From an uncultured Lachnospiraceae bacterium (lineage in GTDB: Bacteria; Bacillota; Clostridia; Lachnospirales; Lachnospiraceae), in contig CADAKQ010000020.1 of the NCBI GenBank assembly GCA_902788555.1, positions 1 to 64,000 on the forward strand: DNA of 64,000 nt, given 5' to 3'. Within the stretch, counting starts at the first letter, position 1. Each line of letters starts with the position of its first letter. Below the pieces are notes generated by a model. The model did no database searches. It was given only the letters and a program-made list of their open reading frames with translations, and was not told the origin of the DNA. The position numbers and the translations under genes are program-made. Positions 43,759 to 53,156 of this stretch are shown here, one piece after another.

Positions 43759-43935
43759 ATTTTACGGAAAATATTAGAAAATACTTAACAGAGAAAGAGA
43801 AAAAATTGATGATTAACAGAACAGAATTAAGCTTTCTTTTTTGTACAACAAGGTGATAAAACAGGTTGTCATATGATGTCGGGAGCATTGTTTGGCGATT
43901 TTTTTTATAATAAAAAATACGAGGAAGAGCATTTC

Positions 43936-46409
43936 ATGAAACTAAGAAAATTTATTGCATCGGCTTTGTGTGGTGCAATGCTTGTGACAGGCGGTAGTTA
44001 TACCGGCTTTACTGCTTATGCCAAGGAAGCAGAGGATGATGTCACAGTAACAGAGGCAGCGGATGAAGCTTATGTAGAAGACACTGATATTGAAGGCGTT
44101 GATATTGAAGATGCCGATATTGAAGAAACAGATATCAGCGTAGCCGGAGGAGGATTTGATTATGTATTTGATTCTCAGCCTTTGCCGGATTTGTACTTTA
44201 TAGGAGAGGGTAAAGATTTCTATAATAGTGATAAGGAAATCTTGAATAAGTATTCCGATATGGCAACTGATGTAACAGGTAAGGAATCGGTAACAATCGG
44301 GGACTTAAAAAGCTTTACGTTTCAGGATTTGGTTGTAGTGGATCATGAAGAAGAAGAGTTTTCTGACGGCTCTACATTTATTATACCTATAGGCGGATAT
44401 GCTAAGGAAACCGGAGTTATTATGAAGATAAATGTTAAGTCAGGAGAAGGAGTACAGCTTAGCTGGCTTTCCAATAAGGGTAAAAGTGATTTTAGTGTGG
44501 TAGAGGGCAAGCTTGAACATGCATCAACAGTGATTTCCGATTCGTATTTAAATATTGGAACAGAGGATGTTGTCCTTACCGTTTTATACTATGGACTTGT
44601 TGATAAAGAGGACTATACGGATTTTATGTTTGACAAGGATGCTGTCCTTGGAATTAAAGTTATAGATGCAAGTGAATTACATCTACAGATTCCGGTTATG
44701 TGGTGGATTTGTCAGGCTTTGACAAGGATAAAGTGAATTTTGTTTCATATGATAATGAGCTTGAAGGCTGGCTTGATGAATTAGTTAAAATTTATCCGGA
44801 GTTAAAGTCAAAAATCACATTTACAAATTTGGGAATCTCTGGAACCGGGGATGAATATCTTGAGGCAATCAAAAAGATGTCTGAAGAGGATGCCACAATG
44901 ATTTTTGCACTTGAAACAAGTTTTAAGGATAGAGTATTTTATCATGTTGACTTTACTCCTTTAAAGGATATCGGTTTTGATGAAGCAAGCTATAAAAGAA
45001 CTTCTTATGCATTTGCTTTAAATGAAGGTACAAAGAAAAATGAACTTTATTATGTGGCAAATTCAGTTTACCCGGGAGCCATGATTTACAACAGAACCAT
45101 AGCCGAAAAGGTACTTGGTACATCTGACCCGGCGAAGGTGCAGGAATATGTAAAGGATTGGGATACTTTCTTAAGCACTGCGAAGACCGTAAAGGATGCA
45201 GGCTACAATATGACATCAGGCTATGATGATATAAAATATGCCTATTACTCACCGGATAGAGTGGATGATTATGTGATATCCTCCTATGTTGAAGATGAAA
45301 TCACATTAGATGATATAAAAAAAGATTATTTAAGTTGTACAGGTGCTGAGATATCTGACAAAGCTGTTTCTTATATAGAGTATGCTAAGAAGTATGCACC
45401 TTATACCGATAATACTTTGATGTGGTCTACTGAATGGAATGAAAATATGCAGGGAAACACATTTGCATATTTCGGATGTACATGGTTTGAGCCTTATGTA
45501 TATAATTACGACGTAAAGGGAGATAAGAATATAGGTATATGTACCGGTCCTTCTCCTTATGTATGGGGCGGAACATATTTAGGTGTTGTTGATAACGGTA
45601 AATGCGGTGAGGATGCCGCTAAGATACTTTCACTTCTTTGTACTGATACAAAATTTGGAACGCAGATGTATAAGAATAAAGGGGTTTATCCAAATAATAA
45701 AAATCTTGTAGCGGATTTTATAAGCTCCGGAACTTCCTTCTCAAATTATGAGGTAATGTACGGCGGCCAGAATCCTGTGCCTGTATGGCACGAGACACTT
45801 CTTGCACTTGGTAATGACAAGGTCGAGGAAAGAGATGTTGATAAGGAAGAGGGCGAGAAGTTCTCTGATTATGATAGCTGTGAGTTTTACAAAGAGGACA
45901 ATGGTGATGTAAGATGCTATGATTCAAATGGTAAAGCGGTCATCAATGATTTCAAGTGTGACGGTACATACACATACTACTTCCAGCTTGACGGAACTGC
46001 CATGAAGGACAGACTTACTTATCATCCGGATGGTCAGCATGTTATCTATTTTGACAGCGAAGGACACGAGGTATTCTCTGATTTTGCAAATGTCAAGAAG
46101 ACCATCGCAGGTGAGGAAGTGGATGATTACTGCTTCTTCAATGTATTCGGATATATGTATGTGGATGTTGTAACCTATGATAAGTCGGGATCGGTTCTTT
46201 ATTATGCCAATGCGTACGGTGTTTTGGAGATGGGAAAGTGGTTCCAGTTCTCAGACAACGTAACCTGGGCAGACGGAAGAGAAGGCGATGAGTTTAAGGG
46301 CGGCTATGGCTATGCAAACGAAGACGGAACCCTTATGACAAATACCCAGACTTATGACTGGGAGGGCAGAAGCTGCTATCTGCAGGGCAACGGAGTTGCA
46401 CTTTATTAA
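43936..46409 (+). pseudogene. Secreted sugar-binding protein with surface module, frameshifted
   Basis: The gene begins at ATG 43936 (site GAGGAAG) with a signal peptide (KLRKFIASALCGAMLVTGGS... ending TAYAKEA), an acidic repeat stretch (DIEGVDIEDADIEETDIS) and a ~180-residue domain of unknown type. Near 44676 the frame changes: GAATTAC appears to have lost one A, since GAAATTAC would join both frames exactly; the total of 2474 bases is one short of a multiple of three. The second frame encodes a family 1 solute-binding domain (VNFVSYDNELEGWLDELV, AMIYNRTIAEKVLG) and the ~165-residue wall-binding-like C-terminus shared with the MBG protein. There is no lipobox and no ABC permease nearby. Either a true mutation or a sequencing error. 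Confidence 0.8.
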
Positions 46410-46461
46410 AAACTTTTCATTTAAAGTGTTTAAACCTCTTTACTTTTGACAAAACTTATCA

Positions 46462-46467
46462 TATAAT
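46462..46467 (+). promoter_or_regulatory. -10 box of the aspS-gatCAB promoter
   Basis: A perfect TATAAT at 46462-46467. TTTACT lies 17 bases upstream; the nearby TTGACA is too close to serve as its -35 box. Transcription from here would begin just before the T-box leader. Confidence 0.55.
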
Positions 46468-46494
46468 ACAGTCAATTGTATAAGTAAATGCGTT

Positions 46495-46813
46495 GACGGA
46501 GACTGCTTGTAAAAGGACATGACAGGGAATATGGTCACAGACTGAGAGCCATAACATGACACCATACAAAAGCGGAACACTACCCGAGCAGGTATGCTGA
46601 AGCCTACATCTTAAAGTATTATTGTGAACCTACATAAATACTATGTAAGAATTTTTTTGATAATTATTATGCTATAGGTAAGAGGTCTAGGTATATTCGG
46701 CCGACCACCGTTAAAGGTCAAGAGAGGAAGCTTTTGCTTCAATGCGGGTGGTACCGCGGATAAAATGTTTATTCGTCCCGAAGTCATTTAATTATGGCTT
46801 CGGGATTTGTTTT
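46495..46813 (+). promoter_or_regulatory. T-box leader of aspS-gatCAB (GAAC specifier)
   Basis: A T-box riboswitch. The conserved T-box sequence AATGCGGGTGGTACCGCGG is at 46741-46759; a stem III-like hairpin (GAAGC TTTT GCTTC) precedes it. Stem I closes by CTGCTTG (46503-46509) with CGAGCAG (46585-46591) and has the apical CACAGACTGAGAGCC loop. The expected specifier side reads GCGGAACACTACC; GAAC at 46575-46578 contains both GAA (Glu) and AAC (Asn). Uncharged tRNA would favour the antiterminator and switch the operon on. An overlapping Asn/Glu specifier is known for the transamidation operon of Clostridium acetobutylicum, which fits this gene set. Confidence 0.85.
46776..46813 (+). terminator. 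Regulated terminator of the T-box leader
   Basis: TCCCGAAGTCAT pairs with ATGGCTTCGGGA (one G-T type gap), followed by TTTG and seven T. Its left arm can instead pair with the T-box GGGTGG region. Confidence 0.85.
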
Positions 46814-46822
46814 TTTGCGAAC

Positions 46823-46861
46823 GCCGCGACAACGAGCGTACCATGTACGCGCGTTGTCGGC
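46823..46861. repeat. GC-rich hairpin between T-box and aspS
   Basis: GCCG..ACAACG.GCGTAC pairs with GTACGC.CGTTGT.CGGC around CAT. Clearly richer in GC than its surroundings and without a T-run. Its role is unknown; it may protect the processed aspS mRNA end. Confidence 0.6.
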
Positions 46862-46896
46862 ATGGTTGAAGAAAAGATAAGATAGGAGAGAAAAAA

Positions 46897-48645
46897 ATGC
46901 AGCCAAATATTTACAGAGATATGACTATGGAGAATATTACGGAGGAGCTTGTGGGTAAGGACGTAAGACTTGCCGGATGGGTGGAAAATATCAGAGACCA
47001 CGGCGGAGTATCCTTTGTTGACTTAAGAGATATGTACGGAGTTATGCAGGTGGTTATGAGAGATACAAGTTTACTCGACGGTATCACAAGAGAAGAGTGT
47101 ATCTCGGTTAAGGGAAATATCCAGCACAGGGATGAGGATACATACAATCCTAAGATTCCTACAGGTACAATTGAGTTAGAAGCTCATGAGGTGGATATAC
47201 TCGGAAAGATATATAAGCAGCTTCCGTTTGAGGTTACAACCTCAAAGGAGGTAAGAGAGGATGTAAGACTTAAGTACCGTTATCTTGATTTGAGAAACCG
47301 CAAGGTTAAGGATACCATGATATTCCGTTCAAAGGTTATAAGCTTCTTAAGACAGAAGATGACAGAGCTTGGATTCCTTGAAATTCAGACTCCTATCCTC
47401 TGTGCTTCATCTCCTGAGGGTGCAAGAGATTATATCGTTCCGTCAAGAAGATATAAGGGAAAATTTTATGCGCTTCCACAGGCACCACAGCAGTATAAGC
47501 AGCTTCTTATGGTTTCCGGCTTTGATAAGTATTTTCAGATTGCTCCTTGCTTCAGAGATGAGGATGCAAGAGCTGACCGTTCGCCGGGAGAGTTCTATCA
47601 GCTTGACTTTGAGATGAGCTTTGCTACCCAGGAGGATGTTTTCAAGGTAGGAGAGGAAGTGCTTACCGCTGCATTTAAGGAGTTTGCACCTAAGGGCTAT
47701 GCGGTTACCGAAGCACCGTATCCGATTATAAGCTACAAGGAGGCTATGCTCAAGTATGGTACTGATAAGCCGGATTTGCGTAATCCACTTATTATCATAG
47801 ATTTATCGGAGTTCTTTAACAGATGTACCTTTAAGCCGTTCCAGAACAAGACTGTCAGAGCTATAAATGTTCATGCCAAGCTTTCAAAGGGACAGCATGA
47901 GAAGATGCTTAAGTTCGCAACCTCAATCGGTATGGGCGGACTTGGTTACCTCGAGGTTTTGGAGGATGGTTCATATAAGGGACCTATAGATAAGTTTATT
48001 CCTGATGATATGAAGGGTGAGCTTAAGGAGCTTGCAGGACTTAACGTTGGTGATACGATTTTCTTCATCGCAGATAATGAGAAGCAGGCATCACTCTTTG
48101 CGGGACAGATAAGAACGGAGCTTGGAACGAGACTTGACCTTTTAGAGAAGAATGCATACCGCTTCTGTTATATAAATGACTTCCCGATGTATGAGTATGA
48201 CAATGAGACCAAGAAGATTGGCTTTACGCATAATCCGTTCTCTATGCCGCAGGGTGGTCTTGAAGCATTAAATGAGAAGGATCCTTTAGAGATTCTTGCA
48301 TACCAGTATGATATCGTATGTAACGGTGTTGAGCTTTCATCGGGTGCTGTAAGAAATCACGATATGCAGATTATGGAAAAGGCATTTGAGATAGCAGGAT
48401 ATGACAAGGAAGTGCTTGAGGATAAATTCGGAGCACTTTACAGTGCATTCCAGTTCGGAGCACCTCCACATGCAGGTATGGCACCGGGTGTTGACCGTAT
48501 GATAATGCTTCTTAAGGAAGAGGAAAATATCAGAGAGGTTATTCCGTTCCCTATGAGCGGAACAGCTCAGGATCTTATGTGTGGCGCGCCAAATGAAGTT
48601 ACCGAGCAGCAGCTTCGTGAGGTCCATATTAAGATAAGACAGTAA
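46897..48645 (+). CDS. aspS: Aspartyl-tRNA synthetase (probably non-discriminating)
   Basis: A 582-residue class II synthetase. Order: anticodon-binding OB domain (VRLAGWVENIRDHGGVSFVD), catalytic core with motif 2 (CFRDEDARADRSPGEFYQL), a bacterial GAD insertion (~290-400) and motif 3 near the end (APPHAGMAPGVDRMIMLL). It charges tRNA-Asp. Motif 2 reads RADRSPGEFYQ where most bacterial enzymes have RADRQPEFTQ. Being in an operon with gatCAB under an Asn/Glu-type T-box, it probably also loads Asp on tRNA-Asn for amidation; this is inferred. Confidence 0.94.
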   Translation: MQPNIYRDMTMENITEELVGKDVRLAGWVENIRDHGGVSFVDLRDMYGVMQVVMRDTSLLDGITREECISVKGNIQHRDEDTYNPKIPTGTIELEAHEVDILGKIYKQLPFEVTTSKEVREDVRLKYRYLDLRNRKVKDTMIFRSKVISFLRQKMTELGFLEIQTPILCASSPEGARDYIVPSRRYKGKFYALPQAPQQYKQLLMVSGFDKYFQIAPCFRDEDARADRSPGEFYQLDFEMSFATQEDVFKVGEEVLTAAFKEFAPKGYAVTEAPYPIISYKEAMLKYGTDKPDLRNPLIIIDLSEFFNRCTFKPFQNKTVRAINVHAKLSKGQHEKMLKFATSIGMGGLGYLEVLEDGSYKGPIDKFIPDDMKGELKELAGLNVGDTIFFIADNEKQASLFAGQIRTELGTRLDLLEKNAYRFCYINDFPMYEYDNETKKIGFTHNPFSMPQGGLEALNEKDPLEILAYQYDIVCNGVELSSGAVRNHDMQIMEKAFEIAGYDKEVLEDKFGALYSAFQFGAPPHAGMAPGVDRMIMLLKEEENIREVIPFPMSGTAQDLMCGAPNEVTEQQLREVHIKIRQ

Positions 48646-48770
48646 GCCTAATTGATACAGTTAGTATAGAAAATAAACTAAGTAAGCTTGATTTAGAATA
48701 GTTAGTATTGTATTTGAACTAAGTGGAAATGAATAATGCATTTTTGATGTAGAAAGAAACGAGGTTTAAA

Positions 48771-49058
48771 ATGGTTATTACAGACGAAACAATTTATTAT
48801 GTTGGAATCCTTGCCAAGCTTTTTCTTTCCGATGAGGAAAAGGAACAGGCAAAAAAGGATATGTCTAATATGCTTGATTATGTCAGCAAGTTAGACGAGC
48901 TTGATACAGAAAATGTAGAAGCTATGAGTCATGCTTTCCCTGTAAGCAATGTATTTAGGGAAGATGTGGTAACAAATGGTGACGACAGAGAAAATATGCT
49001 TGCCAATGCACCTGAGGAGCGTAACGGATGCTATGACGTTCCCAAGACATTTGATTAG
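48771..49058 (+). CDS. gatC: Asp/Glu-tRNA amidotransferase subunit C
   Basis: A 95-residue subunit that stabilises the GatA-GatB complex. Seen: ITDETIYYVGILAKLFLSDEE, MSNMLDYVSKLDELDTENVE and the C-terminal FREDVVTNGDDRENMLANAPE. Length typical. It lies 125 bases after aspS; this gap has a short direct repeat (AGTTAGTAT...AACTAAGT, twice) but no terminator. Confidence 0.95.
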   Translation: MVITDETIYYVGILAKLFLSDEEKEQAKKDMSNMLDYVSKLDELDTENVEAMSHAFPVSNVFREDVVTNGDDRENMLANAPEERNGCYDVPKTFD

Positions 49059-49070
49059 GAGGTGGCTTTT

Positions 49071-50540
49071 GTGGATTTGATGAGTTTGACAGCAGTAGAG
49101 CTTGGACAGAAGATAAAGAATAAAGAAGTTACAGTTAAAGAAGCCGTAGAAGAAAGCCTCCGCAGAATCGAAAGCATAGAAAAGGATGTTAACTCCTTTG
49201 TAACGGTTGATAAGGAAGGTGCTTTAAAGCAGGCAGAAGAGATACAAAAGAGGATTGATTCAGGTGAGCTTAACGGCCCTCTTGCCGGAGTGCCTGTAGC
49301 AATTAAGGATAATATGTGTACCGAAGGACTTCTTACCACATGTTCTTCAAAAATACTTGGTAATTTTGTTCCTACATATACAGCTACGGCAGTTGAGAAA
49401 TTAAAAGAGGCAGGAGCTGTTATAATAGGAAAAACCAATATGGATGAGTTTGCCATGGGAAGTACATCTGAGACTTCGTATTTTGGTGCTACTAAGAATC
49501 CTTGGGATTTAAGCAGAGTACCGGGAGGCTCATCAGGTGGCTCTGCAGCAGCGGTTTCATCCGAGGAGGTACCTTATGCGCTTGGTTCCGATACGGGCGG
49601 TTCCATAAGACAGCCTGCATCCTTTTGCGGTGTAACGGGTATCAAGCCGACCTACGGAAGAGTATCCCGTTACGGACTTATAGCTTACGGTTCATCCCTT
49701 GACCAGATAGGACCTATAGCAAAGGATGTAAGAGACTGTGCAACCATTTTAGAGATTATATGTCAGCATGATGATAAGGATTCTACATCTTATAAGGATG
49801 CGGCATCCGATTTTACGGCTGCGCTTGTTGATGATGTAAAGGGTATGAAGATAGGTATCCCGAGTGATTATCTTGCAGAGGGTATTGACCCTGAGGTTAA
49901 GGATGCGGTGCTTGCCGCTGCAAAGGTGCTCGAAGGTAAGGGTGCTGTAGTTGAAGAGTTTTCGCTCGGTATGGTTGACTATGCAATCCCTGCATATTAT
50001 ATAATTGCATCAGCAGAGGCATCCTCAAATCTTGAAAGATTCGACGGTGTAAAATACGGTTACAGAACCGCTGATTATACGGACTTGCATAACATGTATA
50101 AAAAGACACGTTCAGAAGGCTTTGGAGCAGAGGTTAAGCGTAGAATTATGCTTGGTTCATTTGTACTTAGCTCCGGTTATTATGATGCTTATTATGTCAA
50201 GGCACTTAAGACCAAGGCTCTTATCAAAAAAGCCTTTGACGATGCATTTGCAAAGTATGATGTAATACTCGGACCGGTTGCACCTACAACCGCATTAAAA
50301 TGTGGCGAGTCCTTAAGTGATCCGATTAAAATGTACCTCGGGGATATATATACGGTATCAGTAAACCTTGCCGGACTTCCGGGTATATCACTTCCTTGCG
50401 GATATGATAAGAACGGACTTCCGATCGGTCTTCAGCTTCTGGGACAGACCTTTGATGAAAAGAGTATCTTAAGAGCCGCTTATGCTTACGAGCAAAGCCG
50501 AAGCTACAAGAGATCTCCGATTGCGGAAAGGGGGCTTTAG
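49071..50540 (+). CDS. gatA: Asp/Glu-tRNA amidotransferase subunit A
   Basis: A 489-residue amidase that releases ammonia from glutamine for GatB. Complete amidase signature GGSSGGSAAAVSS with the catalytic serines, KDNMCTEG with its lysine (Ser-cisSer-Lys triad), and LPGISLPCGYDKNGLPIGLQ at the end. It starts at GTG 49071, 8 bases after AGGAGG; the GTG at 49062 lies within that site. Confidence 0.96.
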   Translation: MDLMSLTAVELGQKIKNKEVTVKEAVEESLRRIESIEKDVNSFVTVDKEGALKQAEEIQKRIDSGELNGPLAGVPVAIKDNMCTEGLLTTCSSKILGNFVPTYTATAVEKLKEAGAVIIGKTNMDEFAMGSTSETSYFGATKNPWDLSRVPGGSSGGSAAAVSSEEVPYALGSDTGGSIRQPASFCGVTGIKPTYGRVSRYGLIAYGSSLDQIGPIAKDVRDCATILEIICQHDDKDSTSYKDAASDFTAALVDDVKGMKIGIPSDYLAEGIDPEVKDAVLAAAKVLEGKGAVVEEFSLGMVDYAIPAYYIIASAEASSNLERFDGVKYGYRTADYTDLHNMYKKTRSEGFGAEVKRRIMLGSFVLSSGYYDAYYVKALKTKALIKKAFDDAFAKYDVILGPVAPTTALKCGESLSDPIKMYLGDIYTVSVNLAGLPGISLPCGYDKNGLPIGLQLLGQTFDEKSILRAAYAYEQSRSYKRSPIAERGL

Positions 50541-50546
50541 AATATT

Positions 50547-51983
50547 ATGGAAAAGACATATGAAACCGTGATAGGACTTGAAGTCCATGTAGAGCTTGCA
50601 ACCAAGACCAAGATATTCTGCGGATGTTCAACCGAATTCGGTGGAGAGCCGAATACACACACCTGCCCTGTATGTACCGGTATGCCGGGATCACTTCCTG
50701 TGTTAAATAAGGCAGTGCTTGAAAAGGCAGTTGCGGTTGGTCTTGCAACTAATTGTAATATAACCAGAAAGGGTAAATTTGACAGAAAAAATTATTTCTA
50801 TCCTGATAACCCACAGAACTATCAGATTTCACAGCTTTATTTCCCGATATGCCGTGACGGTAAGGTTGAGATAGATGTGGATGGAGAGAAGAAATTTGTA
50901 AGGATACATGAGATTCACATGGAGGAGGATGCAGGTAAGCTGGTACACGATTCATTTACCGATACCTCACTTGTAGACTATAACCGTTCAGGTGTGCCTC
51001 TTATAGAGATAGTTTCAGAGCCTGACATGCGCTCTGCGGATGAGGTCATAGCATACCTTGATAAGCTTAGACTTATCATCCAGTATCTCGGAGCATCAGA
51101 TTGTAAGCTCAATGAGGGCTCTATGAGAGCAGACGTAAATCTTTCCATAAGGAAAAAGGGGGAAGAAAAGTTCGGTACGAGAACCGAGATGAAGAACCTC
51201 AATTCCTTCAAGGCGATTGCCAGAGCAATTGAAAATGAAAGAGAGCGTCAGATAGATATAATCGAATCCGGTGAAAAGGTAATTCAGGAAACCAGAAGAT
51301 GGGATGATGAAAAGGGATATTCATATGCTATGCGTTCCAAGGAGGATGCACAGGATTACAGATATTTCCCTGATCCGGACCTTGTTCCGATTATCGTGGA
51401 TGATGAATTTCTGGATACTATAAAGAGACGTCAGCCGGAGCTTCGTGATGAAAAGAGAATTCGTTACAGGGATGAGTTTAACATCCCTGATTACGATATT
51501 GATATAATAACCAATTCCAAGAAGATGGCGGATATATTTGAAGAAACCATAGCTCTTGGAGCAGAGCCGAAAAAGGTTTCCAACTGGCTTATGGTCGAGA
51601 CCATGAGACTTATGAAGGAACATGATAGAGATGCGGATGACCTAAGCTTCTCAGCTAAGAATCTTGCAACACTTATAGATATGGTTGATAAAAAGGTTAT
51701 AAACGGTTCGGTTGCCAAGGAGGTTTTCGAAAAGATATTTACGGAGGATATCGATCCGGAAAAATATGTTGAAGAAAACGGACTTAAGACCGTAAATGAT
51801 GAGGGCGCACTTACCAAGACCATCGAAGAGATAGTTGCCGCCAATCCGAAGTCGGTTGAGGACTACAAGAGCGGTAAGGAAAAGGCTATAGGCTTCTTGG
51901 TTGGACAGACCATGAAGGCTATGAAGGGTAAGGCAGACCCGGGAGAAGTAAACAGAATACTAAAGGAGATACTTTCAAAATAG
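50547..51983 (+). CDS. gatB: Asp/Glu-tRNA amidotransferase subunit B
   Basis: A 478-residue kinase-amidase subunit that phosphorylates the Asp or Glu on tRNA and adds ammonia. Signature start YETVIGLEVHVELATKTKIF, zinc cysteines in FCGCSTEFGG and HTCPVCTGMPGSLPV, LEEDAGK-like EMEEDAGKLVH block, and the C-terminal YqeY-like tail (VGQTMKAMKGKADPGEVNRIL). It begins 6 bases after gatA. Last member of the T-box-controlled operon. Confidence 0.96.
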   Translation: MEKTYETVIGLEVHVELATKTKIFCGCSTEFGGEPNTHTCPVCTGMPGSLPVLNKAVLEKAVAVGLATNCNITRKGKFDRKNYFYPDNPQNYQISQLYFPICRDGKVEIDVDGEKKFVRIHEIHMEEDAGKLVHDSFTDTSLVDYNRSGVPLIEIVSEPDMRSADEVIAYLDKLRLIIQYLGASDCKLNEGSMRADVNLSIRKKGEEKFGTRTEMKNLNSFKAIARAIENERERQIDIIESGEKVIQETRRWDDEKGYSYAMRSKEDAQDYRYFPDPDLVPIIVDDEFLDTIKRRQPELRDEKRIRYRDEFNIPDYDIDIITNSKKMADIFEETIALGAEPKKVSNWLMVETMRLMKEHDRDADDLSFSAKNLATLIDMVDKKVINGSVAKEVFEKIFTEDIDPEKYVEENGLKTVNDEGALTKTIEEIVAANPKSVEDYKSGKEKAIGFLVGQTMKAMKGKADPGEVNRILKEILSK

Positions 51984-51994
51984 GAGGAAAAAAT

Positions 51995-53080
51995 ATGAGA
52001 ACTTATCTTGTAACAGGCGGAGCCGGATTTATCGGTTCAAACTACATTCATTACATGTTTAAAAAATATGATAATGAAATCAGAATTATTAACGTTGATG
52101 TACTTACTTATGCAGGTAATCTTGAGAATTTAAAGGATATCGAGAACAGGGATAACTACACATTTATCAAAGCAGATATATGTGATAAGGAAGCTATCTC
52201 TAAGATATTTGCAGAAAATGATATCGACAGAGTAGTACATTTTGCGGCAGAGTCACACGTAGACAGAAGTATCAAAAATCCTGAGGTCTTTGTTCAGACA
52301 AATGTTTTGGGAACCGCTGTTATGTTAAACTGTGCAAAGGCAGCCTGGGAGCTCCCTGACGGAGGCTTTAAGGAGGGTAAGAAATTCCTTCATGTATCAA
52401 CGGATGAGGTTTACGGCTCACTTCCTGATGATGATAATGCATTTTTCTATGAGACTTCTCCATATGATCCGCATAGTCCGTATTCGGCAAGTAAGGCATC
52501 ATCGGATATGCTTGTAAAGGCTTATATGGATACCTACAAGTTCCCTGCAAATATAACTAACTGCAGCAATAACTATGGACCTTATCAGTTCCCTGAGAAG
52601 CTTATACCGCTTATAATAAACAATGCACTTTCCGGAAAGAAGCTTCCTGTATACGGCGACGGTAAAAATGTTCGTGACTGGTTATTTGTGGAAGATCATG
52701 CCAAGGCAATCGATATGGTTCAGGAGCAGGGAAGACTTTTTGAAACCTACAATATCGGCGGACATAACGAAAAGCAGAATATTGAGATAATCAATATTAT
52801 CATAGACACACTTCAGGAGATGCTTCCTGACGGTGATCCAAGAAAGAAGCTTGTATCAAAGGATTTGATTACTTATGTTGAGGACAGAAAGGGACATGAC
52901 AGAAGATATGCTATAGCTCCTGACAAGATTAAGGCAGAGATAGGCTGGTATCCTGAAACCATGTTTGCAGAGGGTATCAAGAAAACTATCGCCTGGTTCT
53001 TTGAGCATGAGGACTGGATGAAGAATGTAACCAGCGGAGACTACCAGAAGTACTATGAGGATATGTACGCAGGAAAATAA
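51995..53080 (+). CDS. rfbB: dTDP-glucose 4,6-dehydratase
   Basis: A 361-residue SDR enzyme that turns dTDP-glucose into dTDP-4-keto-6-deoxyglucose, the second step of dTDP-rhamnose synthesis. Seen: NAD-binding VTGGAGFIGSNYI, HFAAESHVDRSI, STDEVYGSLPDD with the catalytic residues and YSASKASSD (YxxxK), then NCSNNYGPYQFPEKLIPL. It starts 11 bases after gatB but ends at its own terminator, before rfbA. The order rfbB-rfbA without rfbC and rfbD leaves the end product open. Confidence 0.95.
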   Translation: MRTYLVTGGAGFIGSNYIHYMFKKYDNEIRIINVDVLTYAGNLENLKDIENRDNYTFIKADICDKEAISKIFAENDIDRVVHFAAESHVDRSIKNPEVFVQTNVLGTAVMLNCAKAAWELPDGGFKEGKKFLHVSTDEVYGSLPDDDNAFFYETSPYDPHSPYSASKASSDMLVKAYMDTYKFPANITNCSNNYGPYQFPEKLIPLIINNALSGKKLPVYGDGKNVRDWLFVEDHAKAIDMVQEQGRLFETYNIGGHNEKQNIEIINIIIDTLQEMLPDGDPRKKLVSKDLITYVEDRKGHDRRYAIAPDKIKAEIGWYPETMFAEGIKKTIAWFFEHEDWMKNVTSGDYQKYYEDMYAGK

Positions 53081-53088
53081 TTAATATG

Positions 53089-53132
53089 AAACTAAACAGG
53101 TTTGTGATTAAGCAAGCCTGTTTAGTTTGTTT
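53089..53132 (+). terminator. Terminator between rfbB and rfbA
   Basis: AAACTAAACAGGTTTG pairs with CAAGCCTGTTTAGTTT with one mismatch, followed by a weak T-run. It separates two genes of one pathway. Confidence 0.75.
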
Positions 53133-53156
53133 AGAATGATTGGGAGGAGATGTATC

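Noticed and set aside
48650..48760. Short direct repeat AGTTAGTAT...AACTAAGT between aspS and gatC
   Set aside because: Two imperfect copies only, no stable fold or promoter; likely chance or old slippage.
52332..52550. Small frames in both directions within rfbB
   Set aside because: Fully inside a conserved enzyme gene, no supporting signals.
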